Source: Aliitabrizicola sp031408575 (lineage in GTDB: Bacteria; Pseudomonadota; Alphaproteobacteria; Rhodobacterales; Rhodobacteraceae). Taken from it: DNA of 22,269 nt. The notes under the pieces are model-generated. The model saw only the letters and a list, made by a program, of their open reading frames with translations. It ran no database searches and was not told where the DNA came from. Below, piece after piece: positions 6,717-14,614 of this stretch; position 1 is the first letter of the stretch, and each line of letters opens with the position of its first letter. Made by a program: the position numbers and the translations under genes. Location: assembly GCA_031408575.1 (NCBI GenBank), contig JANNWS010000094.1:1-22269 (forward strand), read 5' to 3'.

Positions 6717-7472
6717 TCAGAAGAAAACCTCGGCGGCGGGAATGGCAAGCGTGGCGGTGGACGTCCGCAAGACCAGCGCGCCGGTGCCGTCGATCGTCTC
6801 AAATATGCCCTCGCGCGTGGCGACACCCGTGCGGGCGCGGATGGTCTGGCCAAGCCGGGCGGCGTGGGACAGCCAGTCGGCACGCAGCGGGGCAAAGCCC
6901 TGCGTGGTGAGAACCGCTTCCCAGCGCGCATAGGCCGGGGCGAGGGCATCGAGAAACGCCTCGGGCGAAATCCGCAGTCCTGTTTCGGCAAGCAGGCTGA
7001 CCGGGGGCAAGGCTTCGGGTTCCACCTGCGACGGGTCGGGGGCGGCAATCAGGTTAACGCCGATGCCAATGGCAAGATGCGACAACTGTCCGCCCTGCCC
7101 TACGCTTTCCAACAGAATGCCCGCCAGTTTGCCGCCGTTCAGCAGCACATCATTCGGCCATTTCAAGGCAAAAGCCTGCGGCAGTCCGGTCAACCGCACG
7201 CAGGCCTCGCGCAGCGCCAAAGCAGCGGCGAAGGACCGCAAGGCGACGAAATGGGGCGGCTCAGTGGGGCGCAGCACCAGAGTGGCATAGAAATTGCCGC
7301 GCGGGCTGGACCATGGTCGGCCCCTGCGACCACGCCCGCCCGTCTGCTCGCCCGCAAGAATCCACAGCGGTGCCGTCAGGTCCGGCGCGCGCCGCGCCGC
7401 CTCGGCATTGGTGCTGTCGACGGTGGCGAGGGCCAAGCGTATCACACCATCGGGCCAGGGATCATCGGACAA
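6717..7472 (-). CDS. birA: Biotin--[acetyl-CoA-carboxylase] ligase, monofunctional
   Basis: BirA activates biotin with ATP and attaches it to the carrier protein of acetyl-CoA carboxylase and other biotin enzymes. Signatures are VDSTNAEA (18-25), GRGRRGRPW (46-54), KWPNDVLLNGGKLAGILLE (104-122) and AIGIGVNL (134-141). There is no N-terminal winged-helix domain, so it should not act as a biotin repressor. The start is uncertain: no ATG fits. TTG at 7472 gives MSDDPWPDGV, like relatives that begin just before the DSTN motif, and would overlap nuoN by 11 nt; GTG at 7445 and TTG at 7505 are alternatives, and none has a strong ribosome binding site. The 251-residue length is typical of the monofunctional class. 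I recall a birA homologue also following the last complex I gene in Paracoccus denitrificans. Confidence 0.93.
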   Translation of the reverse strand: MSDDPWPDGVIRLALATVDSTNAEAARRAPDLTAPLWILAGEQTGGRGRRGRPWSSPRGNFYATLVLRPTEPPHFVALRSFAAALALREACVRLTGLPQAFALKWPNDVLLNGGKLAGILLESVGQGGQLSHLAIGIGVNLIAAPDPSQVEPEALPPVSLLAETGLRISPEAFLDALAPAYARWEAVLTTQGFAPLRADWLSHAARLGQTIRARTGVATREGIFETIDGTGALVLRTSTATLAIPAAEVFF

Positions 7473-8898
7473 GCGTTTCGGCGGCGACGGCCGCCAGCGC
7501 CTCAATCCCGAAAAGGTTGGCCACGCCCACGATCATCGCGGCGGCGGCCCCTACCAGCATCACCCACTGCGCCGCTGGAATCGGTCCGTTCAGCGCGTCG
7601 CTGTCCTTGCCAAAATACATGTAGAACACGATCCGCAAGTAATAGAACGCGCCGATCACCGAGGCGATCACCCCGGCAATGGCGAGCCACGCCATGCCCC
7701 CGTCAACTGCCGCCTTCAGCACATAGAACTTGCCGAAGAAGCCCACCGTCGGCGGCACGCCAGCAAGGCTGAACATCAGGATCAGCATGGCAAGCGCGCG
7801 CAACGGCTCGCGCTTGGAATACATGTTCAGGCTGTCGATGCTGGTCACCGGGCGACCATCCTTGGACATCGACAGGATGAAGGCAAAGGTGCCGACGTTC
7901 ATCGTCACGTAGATCGCCATGTAGATCAGCATGGCCTGCACGCCGCCCGCCGTTCCCGACGCAAGGCCCATCAGCGCGAACCCCATGTGCGAGATCGACG
8001 AATAAGCCATCAGCCGCTTGATGTCGCGCTGCCCGATGGCGGCAATCGCGCCAAGAAACATCGACACCACAGCCAGCGCCGCAATCACCTGCCCCCAGTC
8101 GCTGGGAATCGCGCCGAACGCATCATGCACAACCCGCGCAAACAGCGCCATCGCGGCCATTTTGGGCGCGGTGGCGAAGAAAGCGGTCACCGGCGTAGGC
8201 GAGCCTTCATACACATCGGGCGTCCACATGTGGAACGGAGCAGCCGACACCTTGAAGGCAAGGCCCGCCAGCACGAACACCAGACCGAACAGCAGTCCCA
8301 GCGGGACCTCGCCCTGCAAGGTGGTCAGGATGCCGGAAAAGAGCGTGGTTCCGGCAAAGCCGTAGACCAGCGATGCGCCGTAGAGCAGCAGACCGGAACT
8401 GAGCGCGCCAAGCATGAAGTATTTCAGCCCCGCCTCGGTTGATTTCACGGAATCGCGGCGCAACGCGGCGATGACGTAAAGCGCCAGCGATTGCAGCTCC
8501 AGCCCCATGTAAAGCGCCATAAGGTCGCCCGCCGACACCATCATCATCATGCCCACCGTCGCCAGCGCGATCAGCACGGGGTATTCGAACCGCAAAAGGT
8601 CGCGTCGCAGCATGTAGTCCTGGCTCATCGCAAGCACGGCGGCGGCGGATAGCAGGATGGTAACTTTGGCAAAGCGCGCGAAGGGATCGTCGATGAACAT
8701 GCCGTCATAGGCGCTGCGCGACCCTTCGCCGCCTGCGCCGATCCACAGCGCCACCAGCACGAACAGCCCGACGGTGGTCCAGACCAGCATCGGGGCCGTC
8801 TTGTCCTTGCCGGTGTAGACGCCGAACAGCAGGGCGGCCATCGCGTAAAGGGCTATGACAACCTCGGGCAGGACGGTCTGAAAATCGGCGGGGGTCAT
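7462..8898 (-). CDS. nuoN: NADH-quinone oxidoreductase subunit N
   Basis: NuoN (478 residues) is the antiporter-like membrane subunit of complex I closest to the quinone module and helps translocate protons. The protein is almost wholly hydrophobic with some 14 predicted helices. Key charges are visible: Glu134 in YMGLELQSL, Lys216 in GLAFKVSAAPFHMWTPDVYE and Lys246 in ATAPKMAAM. Start ATG 8898 has AAGGA about 9 nt upstream. It begins 12 nt after the nuoM stop and its end overlaps the likely birA start. It is the last complex I gene of the operon. Confidence 0.97.
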   Translation of the reverse strand: MTPADFQTVLPEVVIALYAMAALLFGVYTGKDKTAPMLVWTTVGLFVLVALWIGAGGEGSRSAYDGMFIDDPFARFAKVTILLSAAAVLAMSQDYMLRRDLLRFEYPVLIALATVGMMMMVSAGDLMALYMGLELQSLALYVIAALRRDSVKSTEAGLKYFMLGALSSGLLLYGASLVYGFAGTTLFSGILTTLQGEVPLGLLFGLVFVLAGLAFKVSAAPFHMWTPDVYEGSPTPVTAFFATAPKMAAMALFARVVHDAFGAIPSDWGQVIAALAVVSMFLGAIAAIGQRDIKRLMAYSSISHMGFALMGLASGTAGGVQAMLIYMAIYVTMNVGTFAFILSMSKDGRPVTSIDSLNMYSKREPLRALAMLILMFSLAGVPPTVGFFGKFYVLKAAVDGGMAWLAIAGVIASVIGAFYYLRIVFYMYFGKDSDALNGPIPAAQWVMLVGAAAAMIVGVANLFGIEALAAVAAETLVR

Positions 8899-8910
8899 CG
8901 GGTCTGTTCC

Positions 8911-10449
8911 TTACTGCAAGGCGAGGCGCGTCGCCACATCGGTGGGCAAGGCGGCGCGGTAATCGATGATGAGCGAAGCCACCGAGGGGCCGGTGATATC
9001 GGTCACAAGGCTGGGATAGATGCCCAGAAGCAGCGTCATGGCGATCAGCGGCGCGAAGATCGCCTTTTCGCGCCGGGTCATGTCGGTGATGGTCCGCAGG
9101 CTTTCCTTGATCAGATCACCCAACACCACACGCCGGTACAGCCACAGCGCATAGGCCGCCGACAGGATCACCCCCGAGGTGGCCACAGCGGCGACCCAGG
9201 TGTTGACTTGAAAAATGCCGGCCAAAGTCAGGAACTCTCCGATGAAACCGCTGGTGCCGGGCAGGCCGACATTGGCCATTGTAAAGAACATGAACACCAG
9301 TGCGTAGGCGGGCATCCGGTTGACCAGACCGCCATAGGCGTCGATCTCACGCGTGTGCATCCGGTCATAGATCACGCCGACGCACAAAAAGAGCGCGCCC
9401 GAGATGAAGCCATGGCTGATCATCTGAAAGATCGCGCCATCTACACCCTGCTGATTCACTGTGAAGATACCCATCGTGACGTAGCCCATGTGGGCGACCG
9501 ACGAATAGGCGATCAGCTTTTTCATGTCCTGCTGGGCCAGCGCCACGAGGCTGGTATAGACAATCGCGATGGCCGACATCCAGAACACCAGCGGCGACCA
9601 CAGATCGGATGCGACCGGGAACATCGGCAGGCTAAAGCGCAGGAAACCATAGCCGCCCATCTTCAGCAGGATCGCGGCCAGCACAACTGACCCTGCCGTA
9701 GGGGCCTGAACGTGGGCATCGGGCAACCAGGTGTGGACAGGCCACATCGGCATCTTCACCGCAAAGCTGGCGAAAAACGCAAGGAACAGCAGCGTCTGCA
9801 AACCGCCCACCACCTGAAACCCCGCGATGGCCAGTGTTTCGGACGCGAAGGTATGTTGCAGCAGCGTGGGAATGTCGGTCGTGCCCGCATCGTAGAACAT
9901 CGCGATCATCGCAACCAGCATCAGGACCGACCCGAGGAAGGTATAAAGGAAGAACTTGAACGACGCGTAGATGCGCGCCTGCCCGCCCCAGATGCCGATG
10001 ATCAGGAACATCGGGATCAGACCCGCCTCGAAGAACAGATAGAACAGCACCAGATCAAGCGCGCAGAACACGCCGAGCATCAGCGTTTCCAGCACCAGAA
10101 ACGCGATCATGTATTCCTTGACCCGCACCTCGACATCCCAGCAGGCGGCGATGGTGATCGGCATCAGGAACGTGGTCAGCAACACGAACAGCACCGAGAT
10201 GCCATCGACGCCCATCTTGTATTTCAGGCCCAAAATCCAGTCGGTTTCCTCGACGAATTGAAAGCCTGTGTCGAAAGGATCGAACCCCGACAGCAGGAAC
10301 AGCGAGATCAGGAACGTGGCTGTGGTGGCCAGCAGCGCCAGCCATTTGGCATTGCGCCGGGCGGCCATGTCATCGCCGCGCAGGAACAGCGCCAGGATCA
10401 GCGCGGCAACCAGCGGAATGAAGGTGATGATCGAGAGCAGGTTTTCCAT
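8911..10449 (-). CDS. nuoM: NADH-quinone oxidoreductase subunit M
   Basis: NuoM (512 residues) is the middle antiporter-like proton-pumping subunit of the complex I membrane arm. It shows the proton-translocation signature FAVKMPMWPVHTWLPDAH (Lys232), Glu141 in YLFFEAGLIPMFL, Lys263 in AILLKMGGYGFLR, and KKLIAYSSVAHMGYVTMG in a later helix. The ATG at 10449 was chosen because MENLLSIITFIPL matches the usual NuoM N-terminus; the frame is open further upstream into nuoL but that part is not NuoM-like. The start lies 8 nt after the nuoL stop, and the GGCGGGG near the nuoL end is the only weak ribosome-binding candidate, suggesting translational coupling. Confidence 0.97.
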   Translation of the reverse strand: MENLLSIITFIPLVAALILALFLRGDDMAARRNAKWLALLATTATFLISLFLLSGFDPFDTGFQFVEETDWILGLKYKMGVDGISVLFVLLTTFLMPITIAACWDVEVRVKEYMIAFLVLETLMLGVFCALDLVLFYLFFEAGLIPMFLIIGIWGGQARIYASFKFFLYTFLGSVLMLVAMIAMFYDAGTTDIPTLLQHTFASETLAIAGFQVVGGLQTLLFLAFFASFAVKMPMWPVHTWLPDAHVQAPTAGSVVLAAILLKMGGYGFLRFSLPMFPVASDLWSPLVFWMSAIAIVYTSLVALAQQDMKKLIAYSSVAHMGYVTMGIFTVNQQGVDGAIFQMISHGFISGALFLCVGVIYDRMHTREIDAYGGLVNRMPAYALVFMFFTMANVGLPGTSGFIGEFLTLAGIFQVNTWVAAVATSGVILSAAYALWLYRRVVLGDLIKESLRTITDMTRREKAIFAPLIAMTLLLGIYPSLVTDITGPSVASLIIDYRAALPTDVATRLALQ

Positions 10450-10457
10450 GAGTGTGG

Positions 10458-12656
10458 TTACCCCGCCCCGCCCGAAAGTGTCATCCAGGTGATGAGCACC
10501 GCGATACCCAGCACCATCGCGAAGGCATAAGTAAAGATGTACCCGGTCTGCGCCCGCCCGGCGAGGCGGGTGAAGAACGGCACGATCCCCATGGCCACGC
10601 CATTGATGGACCCGTCGATCACCGCCCCATCGCCCTTGCGCCACAGGAACCCGCCCAGCCATTTCGCGCTGCGCACAAACAGGAAATCGTACAATTCATC
10701 AAAGTACCACTTGTTGAGCAGGAACAGGTAAAGCGGCCTCTGGTTTGCCGCCAGCTTGCCCGGCAGGTCAGGGCGCCGGATATAGAACTGAAACGCCAGC
10801 GCCAGACCAAGGATCATCGCGATGAACGGGCTGACCTTGACCCAGGCCGGCACCTCATGCGCGTCATGGATCACATGGTTTTCCGGCCCGAACAGGATCG
10901 CACCCTGCACAGGGGTCGGCACGGCCTGCGTTTGCGGGGCAGCCTCGGCTTCGGTTACCGTGGTTGCGGCGCCGTGGCCAGCCGTGTCATCCGTGGCGGC
11001 TTCACCCTCGGTCGCTGTGGTTGCGGCATGGCCCTCGGTGTCAGCAGGCACCCCTTCTGTCGCGGATGCTTCCGCTTCGGGTGTCGCGTGGCCGGCGGCT
11101 TCACCATGGCCGCCTTCAGCCTGATGCGCCTCGGCAGGCATGCCGAACCAGCTGCGCAGCTTGTCCACCTCGCCGAAGAACACGTTGTACCAGATCATCC
11201 CGGAAAACGCGGCCCCGAGCGCCAGAACGCCCAGCGGGATCAGCATGGTGCGGGGGCTTTCATGGGCATGGTCATGGGTGTGATGATCGCCGCGCGGCGT
11301 GCCATAAAAGGTCATGAACATAAGCCGCCACGAATAGAACGAGGTCATGCAGGCCGCGACCACCAACAGCCAGAAGGCATAGCTTGATCCGACATAGGCC
11401 GTCTCGATCACCGCATCCTTGGACAGAAAGCCCGCAAAGCCGATATGGGTCAGCGGGATGCCCACCCCGGTGATCGCCAATGTGCCGATCATCATCGCGA
11501 CAAAGGTCATCGGGATTTTCTTCCGCAGCCCGCCATACTCGCGCATGTCCTGCTCATGGTGCATCGCGTGGATGACCGAGCCTGCGCCCAGAAACAGCAT
11601 CGCCTTGAAGAAGGCGTGGGTGAACAGGTGGAACATCGCCACCGGATAGGCGCCCACGCCGGCGGCCACGAACATGTAGCCCAGTTGCGAACAGGTCGAA
11701 TAGGCAATGACCCGCTTGATGTCGTTCTGCACCAGACCGACCGAGGCCGCAAAGAACGCCGTCGTGGCCCCCACCACCACGATCAGCGCCTTCGCATCGG
11801 GCGCATATTCCAGGATCGGCGACATGCGGCACACCAGAAAGACTCCCGCCGTGACCATTGTGGCCGCATGGATCAGCGCGGACACCGGCGTCGGCCCCTC
11901 CATCGCGTCGGGCAGCCAGGTGTGCAGGAACAGCTGCGCCGACTTGCCCATGGCCCCGATGAACAACAGCACACCGATCAGGTTGGCCGCGTTCCAGTCG
12001 CGCCACAGGAAGGTGATGTTCGTTTCTGCCAGCACCGGGCCTGCAGCGAACACGTCGTCGAACCGCACGGAATCCACCAGAAAGAACAGCGCGAAGATCC
12101 CCAGGGCAAAGCCGAAATCGCCCACCCGGTTGACCACGAAGGCCTTGATCGCGGCGGCATTTGCCGACGGCTTGCGATAATAGAACCCGATCAGCAGGTA
12201 GGACGCGACGCCCACCCCTTCCCAGCCAAAGAACATCTGGATCAGGTTGTCGGAGGTCACCAGCATCAGCATGGCAAAGGTGAAGATCGACAGATACGCG
12301 AAAAAGCGCGCCTTGTAGTGCTCGCCATGCTTCCAGTTGTCGTCATGCGCCATGTAGCCAAAGCTGTAGAGGTGGACCAGCGCCGAGACGGTGTTGACCA
12401 CCACCAGCATGATCGCGGTCAGCCGGTCAAGCCGGATCGCCCATTCCGCGCCGAAGGTTCCGACATCGAACCAGCGCATCAGCACAATCTGCTGGGTCTG
12501 CCCGTCAAATGTCAGGAAGATGATCCAGCTGAGCAGCGCCGCGGTGAACACAAGGCCGGTGGTGATGACCTGCCCCGCAAACTCGCCAATGAAGCGCCAG
12601 CCAAAGCCGCAGATCAGCGCGCCGATCAGCGGCGCGAACAGGATGATCGAGGTCAT
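10458..12656 (-). CDS. nuoL: NADH-quinone oxidoreductase subunit L
   Basis: NuoL (732 residues) is the distal antiporter-like subunit of complex I, with the long lateral helix that spans the membrane arm. Visible signatures are GWEGVGVASYLLIGFYY (Glu146), MGKSAQLFLHTWLPDAMEGP (Lys238) and KRVIAYSTCSQLGYMFV, then a C-terminal part with KWYFDELYDFLFV (649-661). Two unusual hydrophilic stretches occur: a His-rich HHTHDHAHESP near 458-468, and an Ala/Glu/Thr/His-rich low-complexity insert at about 508-582 (10911-11135) with degenerate ATEG/AATT/TEAEAA units. The insert joins two membrane parts and makes the protein longer than the roughly 610-residue E. coli version. The start has GAAGGG about 8 nt upstream and lies 4 nt after the nuoK stop. 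Confidence 0.97.
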   Translation of the reverse strand: MTSIILFAPLIGALICGFGWRFIGEFAGQVITTGLVFTAALLSWIIFLTFDGQTQQIVLMRWFDVGTFGAEWAIRLDRLTAIMLVVVNTVSALVHLYSFGYMAHDDNWKHGEHYKARFFAYLSIFTFAMLMLVTSDNLIQMFFGWEGVGVASYLLIGFYYRKPSANAAAIKAFVVNRVGDFGFALGIFALFFLVDSVRFDDVFAAGPVLAETNITFLWRDWNAANLIGVLLFIGAMGKSAQLFLHTWLPDAMEGPTPVSALIHAATMVTAGVFLVCRMSPILEYAPDAKALIVVVGATTAFFAASVGLVQNDIKRVIAYSTCSQLGYMFVAAGVGAYPVAMFHLFTHAFFKAMLFLGAGSVIHAMHHEQDMREYGGLRKKIPMTFVAMMIGTLAITGVGIPLTHIGFAGFLSKDAVIETAYVGSSYAFWLLVVAACMTSFYSWRLMFMTFYGTPRGDHHTHDHAHESPRTMLIPLGVLALGAAFSGMIWYNVFFGEVDKLRSWFGMPAEAHQAEGGHGEAAGHATPEAEASATEGVPADTEGHAATTATEGEAATDDTAGHGAATTVTEAEAAPQTQAVPTPVQGAILFGPENHVIHDAHEVPAWVKVSPFIAMILGLALAFQFYIRRPDLPGKLAANQRPLYLFLLNKWYFDELYDFLFVRSAKWLGGFLWRKGDGAVIDGSINGVAMGIVPFFTRLAGRAQTGYIFTYAFAMVLGIAVLITWMTLSGGAG

Positions 12657-12660
12657 GCGG

Positions 12661-12966
12661 TCAGCCCTTCATCACGTTGACGTCTTCGACGTCGATGGTG
12701 CCCCGGTTGCGGAAGAAGCAGACCAGGATCGCAAGGCCGATGGCAGCCTCGGCGGCGGCCACGGTCAGCACGAACATCGCAAACACCTGCCCCACTAGAT
12801 CGCCCAGAAAGCTGGAAAAGGCGACGAAGTTGATGTTCACGGCCAGCAGCATCAACTCGATCGACATCAGGATGACGATCACGTTCTTCCGGTTCAGGAA
12901 TATCCCGAAGATGCCGATGACAAAAAGCGCGCCCGCCACTGTCAGGTAATGTTCAATGCCGACCAT
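12661..12966 (-). CDS. nuoK: NADH-quinone oxidoreductase subunit K
   Basis: NuoK (101 residues, the normal size) is a three-helix membrane subunit of complex I, homologous to mitochondrial ND4L. The two membrane glutamates needed for proton transfer are present: Glu37 in MSIELMLLAVN and Glu73 in AAAEAAIGLAI. The start ATG at 12966 has GAGGGA about 6 nt upstream. Unlike the other neighbouring genes it is separated from nuoJ by 113 nt, which hold an inverted repeat pair rather than a gene. Confidence 0.97.
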   Translation of the reverse strand: MVGIEHYLTVAGALFVIGIFGIFLNRKNVIVILMSIELMLLAVNINFVAFSSFLGDLVGQVFAMFVLTVAAAEAAIGLAILVCFFRNRGTIDVEDVNVMKG

Positions 12967-13028
12967 ATCCGTCCCTCAGGGGCCATTGCCCGTCGTCTTT
13001 TCCGTCGCGGATCACTCCGCCTTGGGTG

Positions 13029-13079
13029 GGCGGGGTTCACCCCGCCGTGCGCACCACGATCAGCGGGGTGAGCCCCGCC
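13029..13079. repeat. Inverted pair of REP-like hairpin units between nuoJ and nuoK
   Basis: Hairpin 1 is GGCGGGG-TTCA-CCCCGCC (13029-13046) and hairpin 2 is GCGGGG-TGAG-CCCCGC (13063-13078). Hairpin 1 read on the minus strand and hairpin 2 read on the plus strand match at 16 of 18 bases, so they are inverted copies of one unit around a central palindrome GTGCGCAC (13047-13054). The second hairpin abuts the nuoJ stop codon. This resembles bacterial interspersed mosaic elements built from REP units. In mRNA it could pause ribosomes, shield 3' ends or tune nuoJ/nuoK ratios; those roles are inferred. Confidence 0.6.
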
Positions 13080-13694
13080 TTACAGCCCCTGTCCCGGTTT
13101 CACGTCGATCAGTTCCATCGCCTTGGCCGGATCGCGGTACATCTGCGCCAGCACGTTCTGGCGCTTGATGTCGGTGCGGTGGCGCAGGGTCAGCACGATC
13201 GCCCCGATCATCGCCACCAGCAGGATCAGACCCGCCGACTGGAACAGATAGATGTACTTGTCATAGATCAGCAGCCCCAGCGCCCGCGTATTTTCAACCT
13301 GACCAGCATCCGGCGTGACCGCCTGACGCAGCCCCGGCGCGCCATCGGCCTGCACCCAGGCACCATAAGCCAGCCCAAACTGCATCAGCAGGATCACCCC
13401 GATCAACCCGGCGAGCGGCATATAGCGTGCCATCTCGCCCTTCAGCTCTTCAAAGTCGATGTCGAGCATCATGACGACGAACAGGAACAGCACCGCGACG
13501 GCCCCGACATAGACGATGACCAGCAGCATCGCCACGAACTCGGCCCCAAGCAGCACGAACAGCCCTGCGGCGTTCAGGAAGGCAAGGATCAGCCACAGTA
13601 CCGAATGCACCGGGTTGCGCGCGATGGTGACAAGCAGACCCGAGGTGACCAGCACGATGGCAAAGCCGTAAAAGGCGTAATCCGCAATGGTCAT
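13080..13694 (-). CDS. nuoJ: NADH-quinone oxidoreductase subunit J
   Basis: NuoJ (204 residues) is the five-helix membrane subunit homologous to mitochondrial ND6 and forms part of the proton path near the quinone site. It begins with the typical MTIADYAFYGFAIVLV and contains the conserved ARNPVHSVLWLILAFLNAAG segment and the third-helix VYVGAVAVLFLFVVMMLDI segment with its pi-bulge region. The start ATG overlaps the upstream CMD-like gene stop by 4 nt (ATGA). A hairpin pair lies immediately after its stop codon, in the only sizeable gap within the nuo run. Confidence 0.97.
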   Translation of the reverse strand: MTIADYAFYGFAIVLVTSGLLVTIARNPVHSVLWLILAFLNAAGLFVLLGAEFVAMLLVIVYVGAVAVLFLFVVMMLDIDFEELKGEMARYMPLAGLIGVILLMQFGLAYGAWVQADGAPGLRQAVTPDAGQVENTRALGLLIYDKYIYLFQSAGLILLVAMIGAIVLTLRHRTDIKRQNVLAQMYRDPAKAMELIDVKPGQGL

Positions 13695-14101
13695 GCGTCT
13701 TTCCCTTCGGTTTCGGCAAACACACTTTGCGCGATTTCAAGCGCCTTGGTCATGGCCGGCACGCCGCCGAACATGCCCATCTGGGTGATCACTTCGGCAA
13801 TCTCGCGCTTTGTGGCACCGGCCTCCAGCGCATGGCGGATTGCAAGGCGCAATTGCGGATCGGCTTGCGCGCCCAGAACGGTCAGCGCGGCAATGGTGAC
13901 CAGCAGGCGGGTCTTTGCATCCAGTCCTTCGCGGTTGAAGGTCTTGCCGAACCACATTTCCATCATGTCTTTCGACATGGTGGGGAACAGCGCCTCAAGG
14001 CCCTTCGTGTTGAAGGTTTCGATGCCGGGATTGAACGTGCGGGCCATCTCGGCACCCTGCTCGGCCATTGCCTTGAACATCTTGGTGAAATCATCGGTCA
14101 T
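13691..14101 (-). CDS. Carboxymuconolactone decarboxylase-like protein, cysteine-free
   Basis: This 136-residue protein has the all-helical CMD/AhpD-like fold signature: FNREGLDAKTRLLVTIAAL, then HALEAGATKREIAEVITQMG and FGGVPAMTKALEIA. It has no cysteine, so the CxxC peroxidatic pair of AhpD is absent and a thiol peroxidase role is unlikely. A phasin-like helical N-terminus (MTDDFTKMFKAMAEQGAEMA) precedes the fold. It overlaps both neighbours, nuoI and nuoJ, by 4 nt (ATGA), so it is translationally embedded in the complex I operon. I recall an extra reading frame at this place in the Paracoccus NQO cluster. True function unknown; decarboxylase activity should not be assumed. Confidence 0.85.
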   Translation of the reverse strand: MTDDFTKMFKAMAEQGAEMARTFNPGIETFNTKGLEALFPTMSKDMMEMWFGKTFNREGLDAKTRLLVTIAALTVLGAQADPQLRLAIRHALEAGATKREIAEVITQMGMFGGVPAMTKALEIAQSVFAETEGKDA

Positions 14102-14613
14102 CTGTAGGGCGCATCCAGTTCGAGGTTGCGGGCAATCTCGGATTCCCAGCGCGCACCGTTTTCCAGCAGGCGGTCCTTGTTGTAAAACAGCTCCTCGCGC
14201 GTTTCGGTGGAAAACTCGAAATTCGGGCCTTCGACGATGGCATCGACCGGGCAGGCTTCCTGACAAAAGCCGCAGTAGATGCATTTGGTCATGTCGATGT
14301 CATAGCGGGTGGTGCGGCGCGACCCGTCTTCGCGGGGTTCGGCGTCGATGGTAATCGCCTGCGCCGGGCAGATCGCCTCGCACAGCTTGCAGGCGATGCA
14401 ACGCTCCTCGCCGTTCGGATAGCGACGCAGCGCGTGCTCGCCGCGAAAGCGGGGGGAAAGAGGCCCCTTTTCATGTGGATAGTTCAGCGTGGCCTTGGGC
14501 GCGAAGAAGTATTTCAGGCCGAGGCCGAAGCCCTTAATGAAATCAAATAGCAGGAAGTATTTCGCGGCGCGGGTCCAGTCCATCGGCTCGCTCGCCTTGG
14601 GGGTCACTGACAT
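14098..14613 (-). CDS. nuoI: NADH-quinone oxidoreductase subunit I
   Basis: NuoI (171 residues) carries the two [4Fe-4S] clusters N6a and N6b that pass electrons toward NuoB and quinone. Two ferredoxin-type motifs are intact: CIACKLCEAICP (Cys72, 75, 78, 82) and CIYCGFCQEACP (Cys111, 114, 117, 121). The amphipathic N-terminal part DWTRAAKYFLLFDFIKGF is typical. The start ATG at 14613 has a canonical AGGAGG 5 nt upstream, the best ribosome binding site of the operon. It lies 1 nt after the nuoH stop and overlaps the next gene by 4 nt. Confidence 0.97.
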   Translation of the reverse strand: MSVTPKASEPMDWTRAAKYFLLFDFIKGFGLGLKYFFAPKATLNYPHEKGPLSPRFRGEHALRRYPNGEERCIACKLCEAICPAQAITIDAEPREDGSRRTTRYDIDMTKCIYCGFCQEACPVDAIVEGPNFEFSTETREELFYNKDRLLENGARWESEIARNLELDAPYR

Positions 14614-14614
14614 C

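Noticed and set aside
6717..7472. BirA as a biotin operon repressor
   Set aside because: No N-terminal helix-turn-helix precedes the ligase domain, so only the ligase role is supported.
7294..8442. Plus-strand frame of 382 codons opposite nuoN and birA
   Set aside because: It spans two real minus-strand genes and encodes a repetitive His/Arg-rich product without motifs.
10450..10662. Upstream extension of nuoM into nuoL
   Set aside because: The extension is out-of-frame nuoL sequence, Arg/His-rich and not hydrophobic; MENLLSIITFIPL is the family N-terminus.
11445..12680. Long plus-strand frame (411 codons) opposite nuoL
   Set aside because: It mirrors conserved nuoL codons; the translated protein is very rich in His, Arg, Asp and Gln and has no recognisable motif.
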